Shown here one piece after another: positions 54,097 to 62,658 of a DNA stretch of 64,000 nucleotides. The position numbers and the translations under genes were made by a program. Location of the stretch: contig NZ_CP027786.1 in the NCBI RefSeq assembly GCF_003795145.1, forward strand, positions 1,116,001-1,180,000, in the 5' to 3' direction. The notes under the pieces are model-generated. The model saw nothing but the letters and a program-made list of their open reading frames with translations, ran no database searches and was not told the DNA's origin. This stretch comes from Tetragenococcus koreensis. GTDB taxonomy: Bacteria; Bacillota; Bacilli; Lactobacillales; Enterococcaceae. Positions within the stretch are counted from its first letter, which is position 1. Each line of letters begins with the position of its first letter.

Positions 54097-55077
54097 TTAA
54101 TCCATTACCGATTGAGCTGCAGTAATGATTGATAGTTTATAAACATCTTCTTCATTACAACCACGTGATAAATCCGAAACAGGCTTGTTCAAACCTTGTA
54201 AAATAGGCCCAATCGCTTCAAAGTTCCCTAATCGTTGAGCGATTTTATAGCCGATATTTCCTGATTGTAAATCAGGAAAAACAAAGACATTGGCTTTACC
54301 AGCGACATCTGATTCAGGTGCTTTCAATTGGGCAACTGTTTGAATGTAAGCTGAATCAAATTGCAACTCGCCATCAATTGGCAGTTCAGGTGCTAATTTT
54401 TGAGCTGCTTTGGTCGCTTCGATAGTAGCATCTGATTGAGGTCCATGAGCAGAGCCTTTGGTTGAAAAGCTCAACATAGCCACTCGTGGGTTAATATCAA
54501 ACATTTCTGCTGTTTTAGCTGATTCAATAGCAATTTCCGCTAATTCTTTGGGTTCAGGAGCAATATTGATCGCACAGTCGGAAAACAAATATTTTTCTTG
54601 TTCATTTCCGCGCATCATCAAAAACGCACCACTTGTACGGCTAACGCCTGGTTTTGTTTTAATAATTTGCAATGCAGGACGGACAGTATCGCCCGTAGCA
54701 TGGATGGCTCCAGAAACTAAGCCGTCAGTAATCCCCATATAAGTTAACATAGTGCCAAAGTAATTCTCGTCTTTTAAAATTTCTTCTGCTTGTTCTCTAG
54801 TAGCTTTTCCTTTACGACGTTCCAAGAATGCCTCTACGATTTGTTCCCAGCGCTGACAATTGTCCGGATCATAAATCGTCATGTTTGAAATGTTAATTCC
54901 CCGTGTAGACGCTGCTTCTTCAATCTCTTTACGTTTACCAATCAAGACAGGTTCAATGAGTTCTTCCCCTCGTAGACGAGCAACCGCACTCAAAATACGT
55001 GTGTCAGATGCTTCAGGGAAAGCGATTTTAATTCCTCGACGAACAATTTTAAATTTCAGGCTATCAAATAATTCCAT
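54097..55077 (-). CDS. pta: Phosphate acetyltransferase
   Basis: Interconverts acetyl-CoA and acetyl phosphate, feeding ATP formation by acetate kinase. The 326-residue protein starts MELFDSLKFKIV; motifs are KIAFPEASDTRILSAVARL, SGAIHATGDTVRPALQIIKTKPGV (read in parts), and the C-terminal DGELQFDSAYIQTVAQLKAP and GKANVFVFPDLQSGNIGYKI. The ATG at 55077 follows GGAGG; an in-frame start at 55116 lacks a site. It lies next to ung in the usual Enterococcus order. Confidence 0.95.
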   Translation of the reverse strand: MELFDSLKFKIVRRGIKIAFPEASDTRILSAVARLRGEELIEPVLIGKRKEIEEAASTRGINISNMTIYDPDNCQRWEQIVEAFLERRKGKATREQAEEILKDENYFGTMLTYMGITDGLVSGAIHATGDTVRPALQIIKTKPGVSRTSGAFLMMRGNEQEKYLFSDCAINIAPEPKELAEIAIESAKTAEMFDINPRVAMLSFSTKGSAHGPQSDATIEATKAAQKLAPELPIDGELQFDSAYIQTVAQLKAPESDVAGKANVFVFPDLQSGNIGYKIAQRLGNFEAIGPILQGLNKPVSDLSRGCNEEDVYKLSIITAAQSVMD

Positions 55078-55230
55078 GAATTTGTTACCTCCAGATTTTT
55101 TATACCTCTCTATCATACACTATAACAACGAAAAAAAACAGGGGGTCATTCTGTATTAATCAAGAAAATTATCTTTTCGCAATATACTTAATTTAACAAA
55201 CTAAACTGCTATATTCTAACTATCAAACTG

Positions 55231-55911
55231 TTATACTTTTTGCGGAAGTTGCCAATCAATTGGTGTTTTCCCTAAAGCCATGAGTGCATTATTAGCTTTA
55301 GAAAATGGTTGCGATCCAAAAAAACCACGGTTGGCTGATAATGGGCTTGGGTGAACAGATTTGATGATCACATGCTTGGCTGTATCAATCATAGAAATTT
55401 TCTTTTGCGCAGGTTTTCCCCAAAGGATAAATACGACAGGGTCTTGACGCTCGTTCAATTTTTCAATCACTTTATCGGTCAACCGTTCCCACCCTTTTCC
55501 TCGATGCGAATAAGCTTGACCTTCACGTACGGTTAAAACAGTGTTTAACAACAATACACCTTGCTCGGCCCAAGACACTAAATACCCATGATTTACAGGA
55601 GATATTCCTAAATCACTTTGTAGTTCTTTATAAATATTTTGTAAAGAAGGTGGCACTTTAACTCCGGGTTGTACAGAAAAAGATAGACCATGTGCTTGGT
55701 TGGGACCATGGTAAGGGTCCTGTCCTAAAATAACGACCTTTACTTTTTCATAGGGTGTAATTTGCAACGCTTCAAAAATATGATACATATCCGGATGAAT
55801 TTTTTGCGTGGCATATTCTTGTTTCAAAAATTCATGTAGATCCCGATAGTAAGGTTTTTGAAATTCATCAGCTAAAATATCTTGCCAACTATTTTTGATA
55901 ATCGTCTTCAT
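55231..55911 (-). CDS. ung: Uracil-DNA glycosylase
   Basis: Excises uracil from DNA at the start of base-excision repair. The 226 residues show the family-1 motifs [18 protein letters not shown] (catalytic Asp), a Leu-intercalation motif [21 protein letters not shown] (His and Leu loop), and [12 protein letters not shown]. Full length. Strong ribosome site GGAGGG upstream of ATG at 55911. Confidence 0.96.
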   Translation of the reverse strand: MKTIIKNSWQDILADEFQKPYYRDLHEFLKQEYATQKIHPDMYHIFEALQITPYEKVKVVILGQDPYHGPNQAHGLSFSVQPGVKVPPSLQNIYKELQSDLGISPVNHGYLVSWAEQGVLLLNTVLTVREGQAYSHRGKGWERLTDKVIEKLNERQDPVVFILWGKPAQKKISMIDTAKHVIIKSVHPSPLSANRGFFGSQPFSKANNALMALGKTPIDWQLPQKV

Positions 55912-56144
55912 GAAAACCCTCCTTGCTCTTTTAAGAATATCTCAGAAACAGTTTGATCACAAGTCAAGTCATGAATTTTCACTAAAAAATTTTTTCTTAC
56001 TAAGAAATTTCATCAGAATATGGTAAACTGAACTTGTATAAAAAAGAGGAATGGGCAGTTTAAAAGCACTCTGTTTGCACAAAGTTTATCCTTGTAGCAA
56101 CCTTCTTAGCCCTTTTGCTGGCCCTAAATGAAAGGAATAAATAT

Positions 56145-57017
56145 ATGATTAAGCTAATTGCTTCAGACATGGATGGGACTTTGCTTGATGCCAATATGCA
56201 AATCCCAGAAAAAAATGTAGCAGCGATTAAATACGCTCAAGCACAAGGCGTTGAGTTTATGGTCGCTACCGGACGTAACCGACTTGAAGCCCTACCTTCT
56301 CTAAAAGAAGCGGGAATTGATTGCGCCATGATTACACTAAACGGCGCCCAAGTTTTTGATCAAGCGGGTAATTCTATGTTTATGGAGCCGATTGAATTAG
56401 AAACGGCAGAAAAAGTTTTAGATTTATTAGAAAAAGAAGATATTTACTATGAAATTTCTACCAATAAAGGAACTTTTTCGCAAAGTAAAGAACGACGGAT
56501 TGAAAATTTCGCTACAATGGTAGCCGAAGCTATGCCGCATTTAACACATAAAATGGCCATTGCGATGTCTGCTGCGCGCCTTGAGTTTTTACCCATTCGC
56601 TTTGTTGACAGTATCCGCGAAGTTATGGAACAAGATGACATTATCGTTTTAAAAATTATTTGCTTCCATCGAGACGGCGCTGCATTTTTAGGCCCTGCTG
56701 CTCGCGTTGTGGACGAAAGTTTTGAAGATTTATTTGTTACTTCTTCTGGACAAAATAATTTGGAAATTAATCACCGCTTGGCACAAAAAGGGATCGCAGT
56801 CGCTCATATAGCCAAGGATCGTGGTATTACTTTAGATGAAATCATGACAATTGGAGATAATTTGAATGATGTTAGTATGATTCAAACAACCGGAGTAAGT
56901 TTTGCCATGGGCAATGGCTTACCTGAAGTGAAGGAATACGCGAAATATGTCACAGATACCAATGTAGCTGGCGGTGTGGGCCAAGCCATTTATCGGGCAA
57001 TTGAAGAAAATTTATAA
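56145..57017 (+). CDS. Cof-type HAD phosphatase
   Basis: A 290-residue HAD hydrolase of the Cof/type IIB group. The motifs are DMDGTLLD (motif I, two Asp, Asp8 nucleophile), ATGRN (motif II), and GDNLNDVSMI with AMGNGLPEV (motif IV). These enzymes dephosphorylate sugar phosphates or flavin and pyridoxal compounds. The start at 56145 has GGAATAAATAT upstream; an in-frame ATG at 56115 lacks a site. A structured leader precedes it at about 56040-56110. Confidence 0.9.
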   Translation: MIKLIASDMDGTLLDANMQIPEKNVAAIKYAQAQGVEFMVATGRNRLEALPSLKEAGIDCAMITLNGAQVFDQAGNSMFMEPIELETAEKVLDLLEKEDIYYEISTNKGTFSQSKERRIENFATMVAEAMPHLTHKMAIAMSAARLEFLPIRFVDSIREVMEQDDIIVLKIICFHRDGAAFLGPAARVVDESFEDLFVTSSGQNNLEINHRLAQKGIAVAHIAKDRGITLDEIMTIGDNLNDVSMIQTTGVSFAMGNGLPEVKEYAKYVTDTNVAGGVGQAIYRAIEENL

Positions 57018-57065
57018 CATCATACTTTTACGCTAATGGGTCATCGTTTAAAGGAGGTGAGGATC

Positions 57066-57596
57066 GTGTCAGAATTTTATATTCAAGACAAGCAGTTAAG
57101 TAATATTACACGCACAATCGTAAAAGATGAGCGCGGTCACTCTCTTTTCCTACTTGTCGGACGCTGGGGAACCCAAGGCGATGCCCTTTCTTTGTATCAG
57201 ATGAACGGTGCCCTAGTCGCTAGCATCAAGCAAATTAGCTTTACTTTTGGTAGTCGCTTTGAAATCTATGAAAATTATACAAAAGTAGGAACTTTGCAAA
57301 AAATTTTTAACTGGCCAGGGGATTTCTACTATGTTAAACAATTAAACTGGAGTGTTCATGGGGATATCTACAATCATCATTACAAGATTCACCATTTTAA
57401 TAAAGAAATTATGTCTATGGACAAAGCTGCTTTTTTAACAGGGGATTATTACATATTAGAAATCCCTGATCCAGCCAATGCTCCCACTTGTATCTGCATC
57501 GCGGCTATTATGGATTATTGGCTATACAACCGTAATCGTAAAATGAAGTCTGCTCTTCGTTTTGCTAATTTTAAATTATCAAATAACTTTGATTGA
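57066..57596 (+). CDS. LURP-one/YxjI-related protein (tubby-like fold)
   Basis: A 176-residue protein. The visible family features are FYIQDKQLSNITRTIVKDERGHSLFLLVG (read in parts), DALSLYQMNGALVASIKQISFTFGSRFEIYENYTKVGTLQK (read in parts), and DYYILEIPDPANA. The LURP-one/YxjI group is of unknown function. The start GTG at 57066 follows AAAGGAGGTGAGG; an upstream in-frame ATG at 57036 has none. It lies after the HAD gene. A terminator follows. Confidence 0.78.
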   Translation: MSEFYIQDKQLSNITRTIVKDERGHSLFLLVGRWGTQGDALSLYQMNGALVASIKQISFTFGSRFEIYENYTKVGTLQKIFNWPGDFYYVKQLNWSVHGDIYNHHYKIHHFNKEIMSMDKAAFLTGDYYILEIPDPANAPTCICIAAIMDYWLYNRNRKMKSALRFANFKLSNNFD

Positions 57597-57601
57597 AAAA
57601 C

Positions 57602-57656
57602 AGGACCCAAAAAGCGATGCGCAAATGACATTTTTGCAAGTCGCTTTTTGGGTCCT
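57602..57656. terminator. Bidirectional terminator
   Basis: AGGACCCAAAAAGCGA / TCGCTTTTTGGGTCCT, a 16-bp stem, between the convergent LURP-one-like and GNAT genes. Confidence 0.85.
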
Positions 57657-57663
57657 AATCCAT

Positions 57664-58233
57664 TTAATCCAGAGAAATCGGTTTTTGCATATGGTGATAA
57701 GAATGTTGGCTAATCATTTGTTCACCCACAATTTTAAACCCATTTTTTTCATATAATTGCTGTGCTTTTTTATTCTCATGGTCAACACAAAGTCCCACAA
57801 TGGTTGCCCCACTTCTTAATGCAAACTTATCGATGCTTGTTAAAAGTTGAGAGGCGATGCCTTGTCCGCGATAAGCTTCATCTACACAAAGTAAATCCAG
57901 ATACCATTCTCCGGCAAATGATTCATGATCGGTAAACAAAGATTGTTCTGCCAGCCCGTGTTGAGCCAGAACTTTTTCTAAACTTTTATCGACCGTTTCT
58001 TCTTCACTGGCAGGATAACCAAAAGCAATCCCTGCCACTTCACCATTCACTTCACTGACTAAGCCACGTTGCCAACCGTAACGATAATGAGGATCCTCCA
58101 TAGCCTCTTCTAGTATCTCCAGTGTAATTTGATCACCGGCCTTTTCTACAAAAGGAAGCGCCATATCTTTTAAAACAATTAACACTAACTCGGCAATTTT
58201 ATACCTATCTTCTTTTGTTGCAAATCGAATCAT
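57664..58233 (-). CDS. GNAT family N-acetyltransferase
   Basis: A 189-residue acetyltransferase with the GNAT motif YLDLLCVDEAYRGQGIASQLL (acetyl-CoA loop RGQGIA) and GLCVDHENKKAQQLYEKNGF. A second GNAT in the window, different from the one at 53 kb. Target unknown. It is convergent with the LURP-one-like gene and divergent from nrdI. Confidence 0.88.
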   Translation of the reverse strand: MIRFATKEDRYKIAELVLIVLKDMALPFVEKAGDQITLEILEEAMEDPHYRYGWQRGLVSEVNGEVAGIAFGYPASEEETVDKSLEKVLAQHGLAEQSLFTDHESFAGEWYLDLLCVDEAYRGQGIASQLLTSIDKFALRSGATIVGLCVDHENKKAQQLYEKNGFKIVGEQMISQHSYHHMQKPISLD

Positions 58234-58311
58234 GAAACTACCTCTTTCTTATGATTTTATTTCCCAACGATCGTTTATTTTTGCTATACTATCTTTAGGA
58301 GGGAATACGAA

Positions 58312-58770
58312 ATGAATGTACGCTATATATCTATTTCCGGCAACACACGTTCTTTTATCCAACGTCTTCAACGTTTTGCCGAAGAAGAAAACGAAAAAAA
58401 TCCTAATGATCTTATTATACACGCCAAAGAAATTGACGACAATACTCCAGAAGAAGCAGAAACTGAACCATTTTTTGCCTTTGTTCCTACCTATCTGGAA
58501 GGCGGCAATGGGATCGATAACGGTGATCAAGAAATCTTAACCGAAAGTTTACGTGATTACATTGAATTTGAAAATAATGCAGATCACTGCTTAGGCGTTA
58601 TTGGTAGTGGCAATAAGAATTTTAATGACCAATATTGTTTGACCGCTAAGCAATATGCTGAACAATTCAATACTCCTTTTTTAGCTGATTTTGAATTACG
58701 GGGGACAAACAATGAACTTGCGACCATTTATCAATTGCTCTGTGAAAAATGGCAAGCTGCCGTTAAGTAA
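58312..58770 (+). CDS. nrdI: NrdI flavodoxin-like protein
   Basis: NrdI supplies oxidant to assemble the dimanganese-tyrosyl radical of the class Ib ribonucleotide reductase NrdF. The 152 residues have the flavodoxin fold: VRYISISGNTRSFIQRL (FMN phosphate loop), FVPTYLEGGNGIDNGDQEILTE, GVIGSGNKNFNDQYCLTAKQYAEQF (read in parts). Strong AGGAGGG ribosome site. nrdE, nrdF and nrdH are not in the window, so the gene is detached from the usual cluster; a LysR gene follows 33 bp later. Confidence 0.9.
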   Translation: MNVRYISISGNTRSFIQRLQRFAEEENEKNPNDLIIHAKEIDDNTPEEAETEPFFAFVPTYLEGGNGIDNGDQEILTESLRDYIEFENNADHCLGVIGSGNKNFNDQYCLTAKQYAEQFNTPFLADFELRGTNNELATIYQLLCEKWQAAVK

Positions 58771-58803
58771 CCAAAATTTTTTAAGTAAACGGGGGGTATA
58801 GCT

Positions 58804-59634
58804 TTGTTTCATTTATTGAAATCTTTCTTATCTGTCTATGAAACACATAATTTTACCAAAACGGCAAACAGCCTCTATTTAACACAACCAACTGTTTCTG
58901 CTCAAATTAGAAAGTTGGAAGATTATCTAAACGTAACTTTGTTTATTCGCAATGGGAAACAAGAAATTCTCCCTACAAAAGAAGCCGATTTTTTATATCC
59001 TAGAGTTTTAAAAATTCTTGAAGAGTGGAACGATGCAATTACCCATGTTAATACCCAAAAAAGTTATCGAGAAAATTGCGTTTTAGCCAGTTCTCAAACT
59101 TGTGGCGCCTATCTTATTCCAAAAATCGTGCCTATTTTGGTCAAACATTTTCCGATGGTAAATTTTAGCTTTCCGGTAATGTCGGGCGAAGAAATTGTAC
59201 AAGAATTAGAAAAAGCGAAAGTTGATTTTGGTCTGATCGAAACGCCAGAACGTAGTGAGTTAGTTGAACGCTACATAGTCGCCAAAGATGAATTGGTTTT
59301 AGCCGGCAATCCTGAATCTGACTACTGGTTGTTACCCGAAACGGATTCTCCTTTAGGTTTTATCAATGAAAATTATTTAAAATATAATAATCTTTCGCCT
59401 AATATTATTCGAACCTACAACCATGACATGGCTTTAGCGTTATTAAAACATCAGGTAGGCAAAACGATCATTTCCAAACTAGCTTTAAACTCAACTGTAC
59501 CTTACCAACGTTTAGAAGCAATCGGTGAACGAAATCTCTATTTCTTAACTCGTAAAAAAGTAGTATCAGAAAAACTGGCCGAGATTTCCACTTTTATCCA
59601 AGAACAGTTATCTCACAACGAAATACCTTTCTAA
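58804..59634 (+). CDS. LysR family transcriptional regulator
   Basis: A 276-residue regulator. The N-terminal helix-turn-helix (LLKSFLSVYETHNFTKTANSLYLTQPTVSAQIRKLEDYLNVTLF, read in parts) is followed by the two-lobe effector domain (ILVKHFPMVNFSFPVMSGEEIVQELEKAKVDFGLIETPE, read in parts). TTG start at 58804 after GGGGG. The target and inducer are unknown. Its pairing with nrdI is unusual, and a terminator ends the two genes. Confidence 0.87.
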   Translation: MFHLLKSFLSVYETHNFTKTANSLYLTQPTVSAQIRKLEDYLNVTLFIRNGKQEILPTKEADFLYPRVLKILEEWNDAITHVNTQKSYRENCVLASSQTCGAYLIPKIVPILVKHFPMVNFSFPVMSGEEIVQELEKAKVDFGLIETPERSELVERYIVAKDELVLAGNPESDYWLLPETDSPLGFINENYLKYNNLSPNIIRTYNHDMALALLKHQVGKTIISKLALNSTVPYQRLEAIGERNLYFLTRKKVVSEKLAEISTFIQEQLSHNEIPF

Positions 59635-59642
59635 AGAAAAAA

Positions 59643-59684
59643 TCTGCTTATGAGATCTTTTTAGATTTCATAAGCAGTTTTTTT
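59643..59684 (+). terminator. Terminator after the LysR gene
   Basis: CTGCTTATGA-N14-TCATAAGCAG followed by TTTTTTT. Confidence 0.86.
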
Positions 59685-59823
59685 ATCCACAATTCTTATC
59701 CCAAAAAATCGCTCAGTTAGTTATGAGGTTTCACAAAAATATTAACCCACACAAAAACAAACCGTGAGATTTCTTGTTTTAAACTGTTTCATTTTTCCTA
59801 GTTCATTTTACCTGTGAAACAAC

Positions 59824-61626
59824 TCAATCGAAAAACTCATTTTGTAAACTATACTGTTCACCTTGTAAAATATCATATTGGATTAAACGGTAATCATTGT
59901 AGATTTCTTGTTGATTTTGGTTTAATGTCAGTTCTTCATGCCATTGGTCATCATTGTCCAAATACATCCTAGGTTCAAACGCCGGCAATATTTTTTCTAA
60001 GTCTAACAAGAGTTCATAAAAAGGCGTCGTTTCTAAGCCTGCCTGTTGAAATAAATTGGGGGCAAAGTAAAAAGGACTCGTGACTTCCCCCTCTTCGTGA
60101 GTTAAGCCGCCTTCAGAATCAACCATCAAAAATTCTGTCTGATGCAGATCGGCGGTGGAATTTTGCTCCTGTAAACGATCCGAATAAATTCCTGGCAAGT
60201 GATCTCCCCAAAATACGACCAATGTTCGTTCTGGCAGCTCAGCAAGCTCTTCAGTAAAATCTTGCAATGCCTGACTACTATAGCTAATATCTTGTAAATA
60301 TCCTTCGATATTACGGTTATTTTCATCACCCGTCACTTGATAATTTACATTGTCATACTTCCCATCATATGGCATATGCGTCTGCATAGTAACCAAATGG
60401 ACAAATTGCGGCGTCTGATCTTCTTTTAACGTATCCAACACTTGTTGATAAGCTGCCTCATCAGAAATATACGGGTTATTTTCGATGGTTTGTGTATAAT
60501 CCATGCTATCTTGATCAATAAACTGGTCAAATCCTAATGTAGAATAAACGTCCTGACGCTTATACATTGAGGTGTCATATGGATGAATAGCTGTAGTATC
60601 ATACCCTCGATCTTCAGATAACGAGACCAGGGAAGGCAACTGAGCCATCTTAGGCACCAGCATTGTATAAGGAGTTGTCATCTGCGGATTTAATAACTCC
60701 ATAGAAAAACTCGTCAAGGCCTCAAATTCAATATTAGCGGTTCCGCCGCCGTAATTTTGCGAGAGCATCCTACCGCTATAAGTCTGATCAGCTACCTCAT
60801 CATATTTTTTTAACGGGTCTCCCGAAATGGATAATCCCTGCAAGTGTTCCGGATTAGAAAAACTTTCACTCATCACATAGACGATATTGGGTTGATCATC
60901 ATCTTCGCCAGGTTCAACTTCTTGTTGGTATTTTTCAGCAATATCCTCGATTGCCTCTTCGGAGTACCCGTCTGGCTCTTCCATGGCATCAACGCGTAAA
61001 TTATATAAAAAACCTCCAACAAAACCTGTATTATAGTAATTCATTTCTTGTGAATAAGGAATCCATAAGGCTGTTTTATTATATGCTTGTCTTAATAAAT
61101 TGGTTTCATTATTAAAATGACTAATATAAACCAGACCTAAAGTACTAAAACAAAGCATAATGACACGCATAATTTGTTTGTTTTTTGCTAAAAAGAAACT
61201 GCGGTACAATTGATAAATAAAAAGACCAGCGACAACAATCATTAAAATAAGAACAAATAAAAAAAGCCCTGTCCCTAAAACTTCTCTAAAAAACCCCAAT
61301 TGTGTGATCATCGTTAAATCATCTGGATAAACCGGCTCTTGGCGAAATGTCATCTTCATATAAGTAGCAAAGCCAATCATCGCAATAAAAAGACTATATA
61401 AACTAGCTCCGACGATTAACGATCCTGCAAGGCTGGCTAAAAATAAAAACAATACCAACAAAACGAGACTAGCTAAAAAGAACTTTTCTGTATGCCAAGA
61501 AAAAGCAAATTTTACTGCTAAATCAACCGATAAATCATTTTGGCACCACTGTAAAAAAAGATTACTAAAAATGATGCCACAAAAAATCAATATTCCTATA
61601 CCTAAATAACGTAATTTTTTATTCAT
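59824..61626 (-). CDS. LTA synthase family protein (phosphoglycerol transferase)
   Basis: A 600-residue membrane enzyme. Five hydrophobic helices span about residues 8-185, followed by an extracellular sulfatase-like domain with the metal and nucleophile features: NIVYVMSESFSNPE (Glu), GGGTANIEFEALTSFSM (candidate Thr nucleophile), QTHMPYDG and FWGDHLPG (Asp-His). It transfers glycerol phosphate to lipid or glycolipid to build lipoteichoic acid or a related polymer. The start at 61626 follows AAGGTG; a longer in-frame start at 61734 is less likely. Ecto-domain rich in Asp/Glu. A paralogue of LtaS is possible. Confidence 0.85.
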   Translation of the reverse strand: MNKKLRYLGIGILIFCGIIFSNLFLQWCQNDLSVDLAVKFAFSWHTEKFFLASLVLLVLFLFLASLAGSLIVGASLYSLFIAMIGFATYMKMTFRQEPVYPDDLTMITQLGFFREVLGTGLFLFVLILMIVVAGLFIYQLYRSFFLAKNKQIMRVIMLCFSTLGLVYISHFNNETNLLRQAYNKTALWIPYSQEMNYYNTGFVGGFLYNLRVDAMEEPDGYSEEAIEDIAEKYQQEVEPGEDDDQPNIVYVMSESFSNPEHLQGLSISGDPLKKYDEVADQTYSGRMLSQNYGGGTANIEFEALTSFSMELLNPQMTTPYTMLVPKMAQLPSLVSLSEDRGYDTTAIHPYDTSMYKRQDVYSTLGFDQFIDQDSMDYTQTIENNPYISDEAAYQQVLDTLKEDQTPQFVHLVTMQTHMPYDGKYDNVNYQVTGDENNRNIEGYLQDISYSSQALQDFTEELAELPERTLVVFWGDHLPGIYSDRLQEQNSTADLHQTEFLMVDSEGGLTHEEGEVTSPFYFAPNLFQQAGLETTPFYELLLDLEKILPAFEPRMYLDNDDQWHEELTLNQNQQEIYNDYRLIQYDILQGEQYSLQNEFFD

Positions 61627-61654
61627 TTTTTTCAAACACCTTACTAAAATTAGA

Positions 61655-61733
61655 AAGAGACTGGGATATTGTTTCCTTCCAACAATGAACCACCAAAATT
61701 GATCATTGCTGAAGATCTTTATCCCAGCCTCCA
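61655..61733 (-). terminator. Long hairpin between nadE and the LTA-synthase gene
   Basis: Minus strand GAGGCTGGGATA and TATCCCAGTCTC arms with an inner CAATGA/TCATTG pair and a short T-run after it (TTTCT). The outer arm GAGGCTGGGATAA resembles the outer arms GCTGTGACATAAG of the elements at 16.5 and 30.4 kb, perhaps the same broad class of 3' hairpin. Confidence 0.6.
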
Positions 61734-61764
61734 CACATTAGTTAATTATAAAATTTTACTAGAA

Positions 61765-62589
61765 TTACTTCCAGAAATCATCAAAAATGGAGATCGGCTG
61801 ATGACGTTTATGCTGCGTCTTTTCCCATAAGTTTTCAATGGTTTCTTGTGCTTTACTTGGAACGCTCTTTCCTTCTAGGTAATTATCAATTTCTTGATAA
61901 GTTACCCCTAATGCAGCTTCGTCACTAACCAATGGTTTATCTTCTTCTAGATCCGCCGTGGGCACTTTAGCATAAAGCTCTTCTGAAGCACCCAATGATT
62001 GTAATAATAGTTTTCCTTGACGTTTATCTAGACGAAATAATGGCAAAATATCCGCTGCGCCATCGCCAAATTTCGTGAAAAATCCGGTAATATTTTCGGC
62101 CGCATGATCGGTGCCAATTACAGCGCCAGAAAACTCGCCCGCAATTGCATACTGTGTGATCATACGTTGACGTGCTTTAATATTCCCTTTATTAAAATCG
62201 GAGACCGTCATACCCACTGCTCTTAAAGAAGACACTTGCGCATCCACAGCTGGTTTGATATCAACTTCGATTTGTGTATCTGGCTGTATAAATTCGATGG
62301 CCCGACTGGCATCATCCTCATCTGCTTGTACGCCATAAGGAAGACGCACAGCAATAAAATGATAGTCCGAATTTTTGGTTTCTTGGCGCATTTCTTCCAT
62401 AGCCATTTGTGTTAAACGTCCAGCTAAGGAAGAATCTTGACCACCGCTAATTCCTAACACAAAAGTTTTTAAAAATGAATTTTTATATAAGTATTCCTTT
62501 AAAAAGTCAATACTTTTCCGGATTTCTTCTTCTGGATTGATCACCGGTTGAACCCCTAGTTCATCGATGATTTTGGTTTGTAAACTCAA
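61765..62589 (-). CDS. nadE: NAD synthetase (ammonia-dependent)
   Basis: Converts nicotinate adenine dinucleotide to NAD with ammonia and ATP. The 274 residues show the P-loop [14 protein letters not shown], the [18 protein letters not shown] segment, [26 protein letters not shown] (read in parts) and [21 protein letters not shown] (read in parts). The ammonia-dependent short form lacks a glutaminase domain. It lies 69 bp after pncB, forming a niacin salvage operon with it. Confidence 0.96.
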   Translation of the reverse strand: MSLQTKIIDELGVQPVINPEEEIRKSIDFLKEYLYKNSFLKTFVLGISGGQDSSLAGRLTQMAMEEMRQETKNSDYHFIAVRLPYGVQADEDDASRAIEFIQPDTQIEVDIKPAVDAQVSSLRAVGMTVSDFNKGNIKARQRMITQYAIAGEFSGAVIGTDHAAENITGFFTKFGDGAADILPLFRLDKRQGKLLLQSLGASEELYAKVPTADLEEDKPLVSDEAALGVTYQEIDNYLEGKSVPSKAQETIENLWEKTQHKRHQPISIFDDFWK

Positions 62590-62658
62590 AATAATTCCTC
62601 CTAGTTATATGGCTTAACTTTTTTAACAAGTATTCGCCTTAACCTACATCTGTGACAA

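Noticed and set aside
58249-58540. ORFs overlapping nrdI on both strands
   Set aside because: The nrdI frame has family motifs and a strong ribosome site; the others are shadows.
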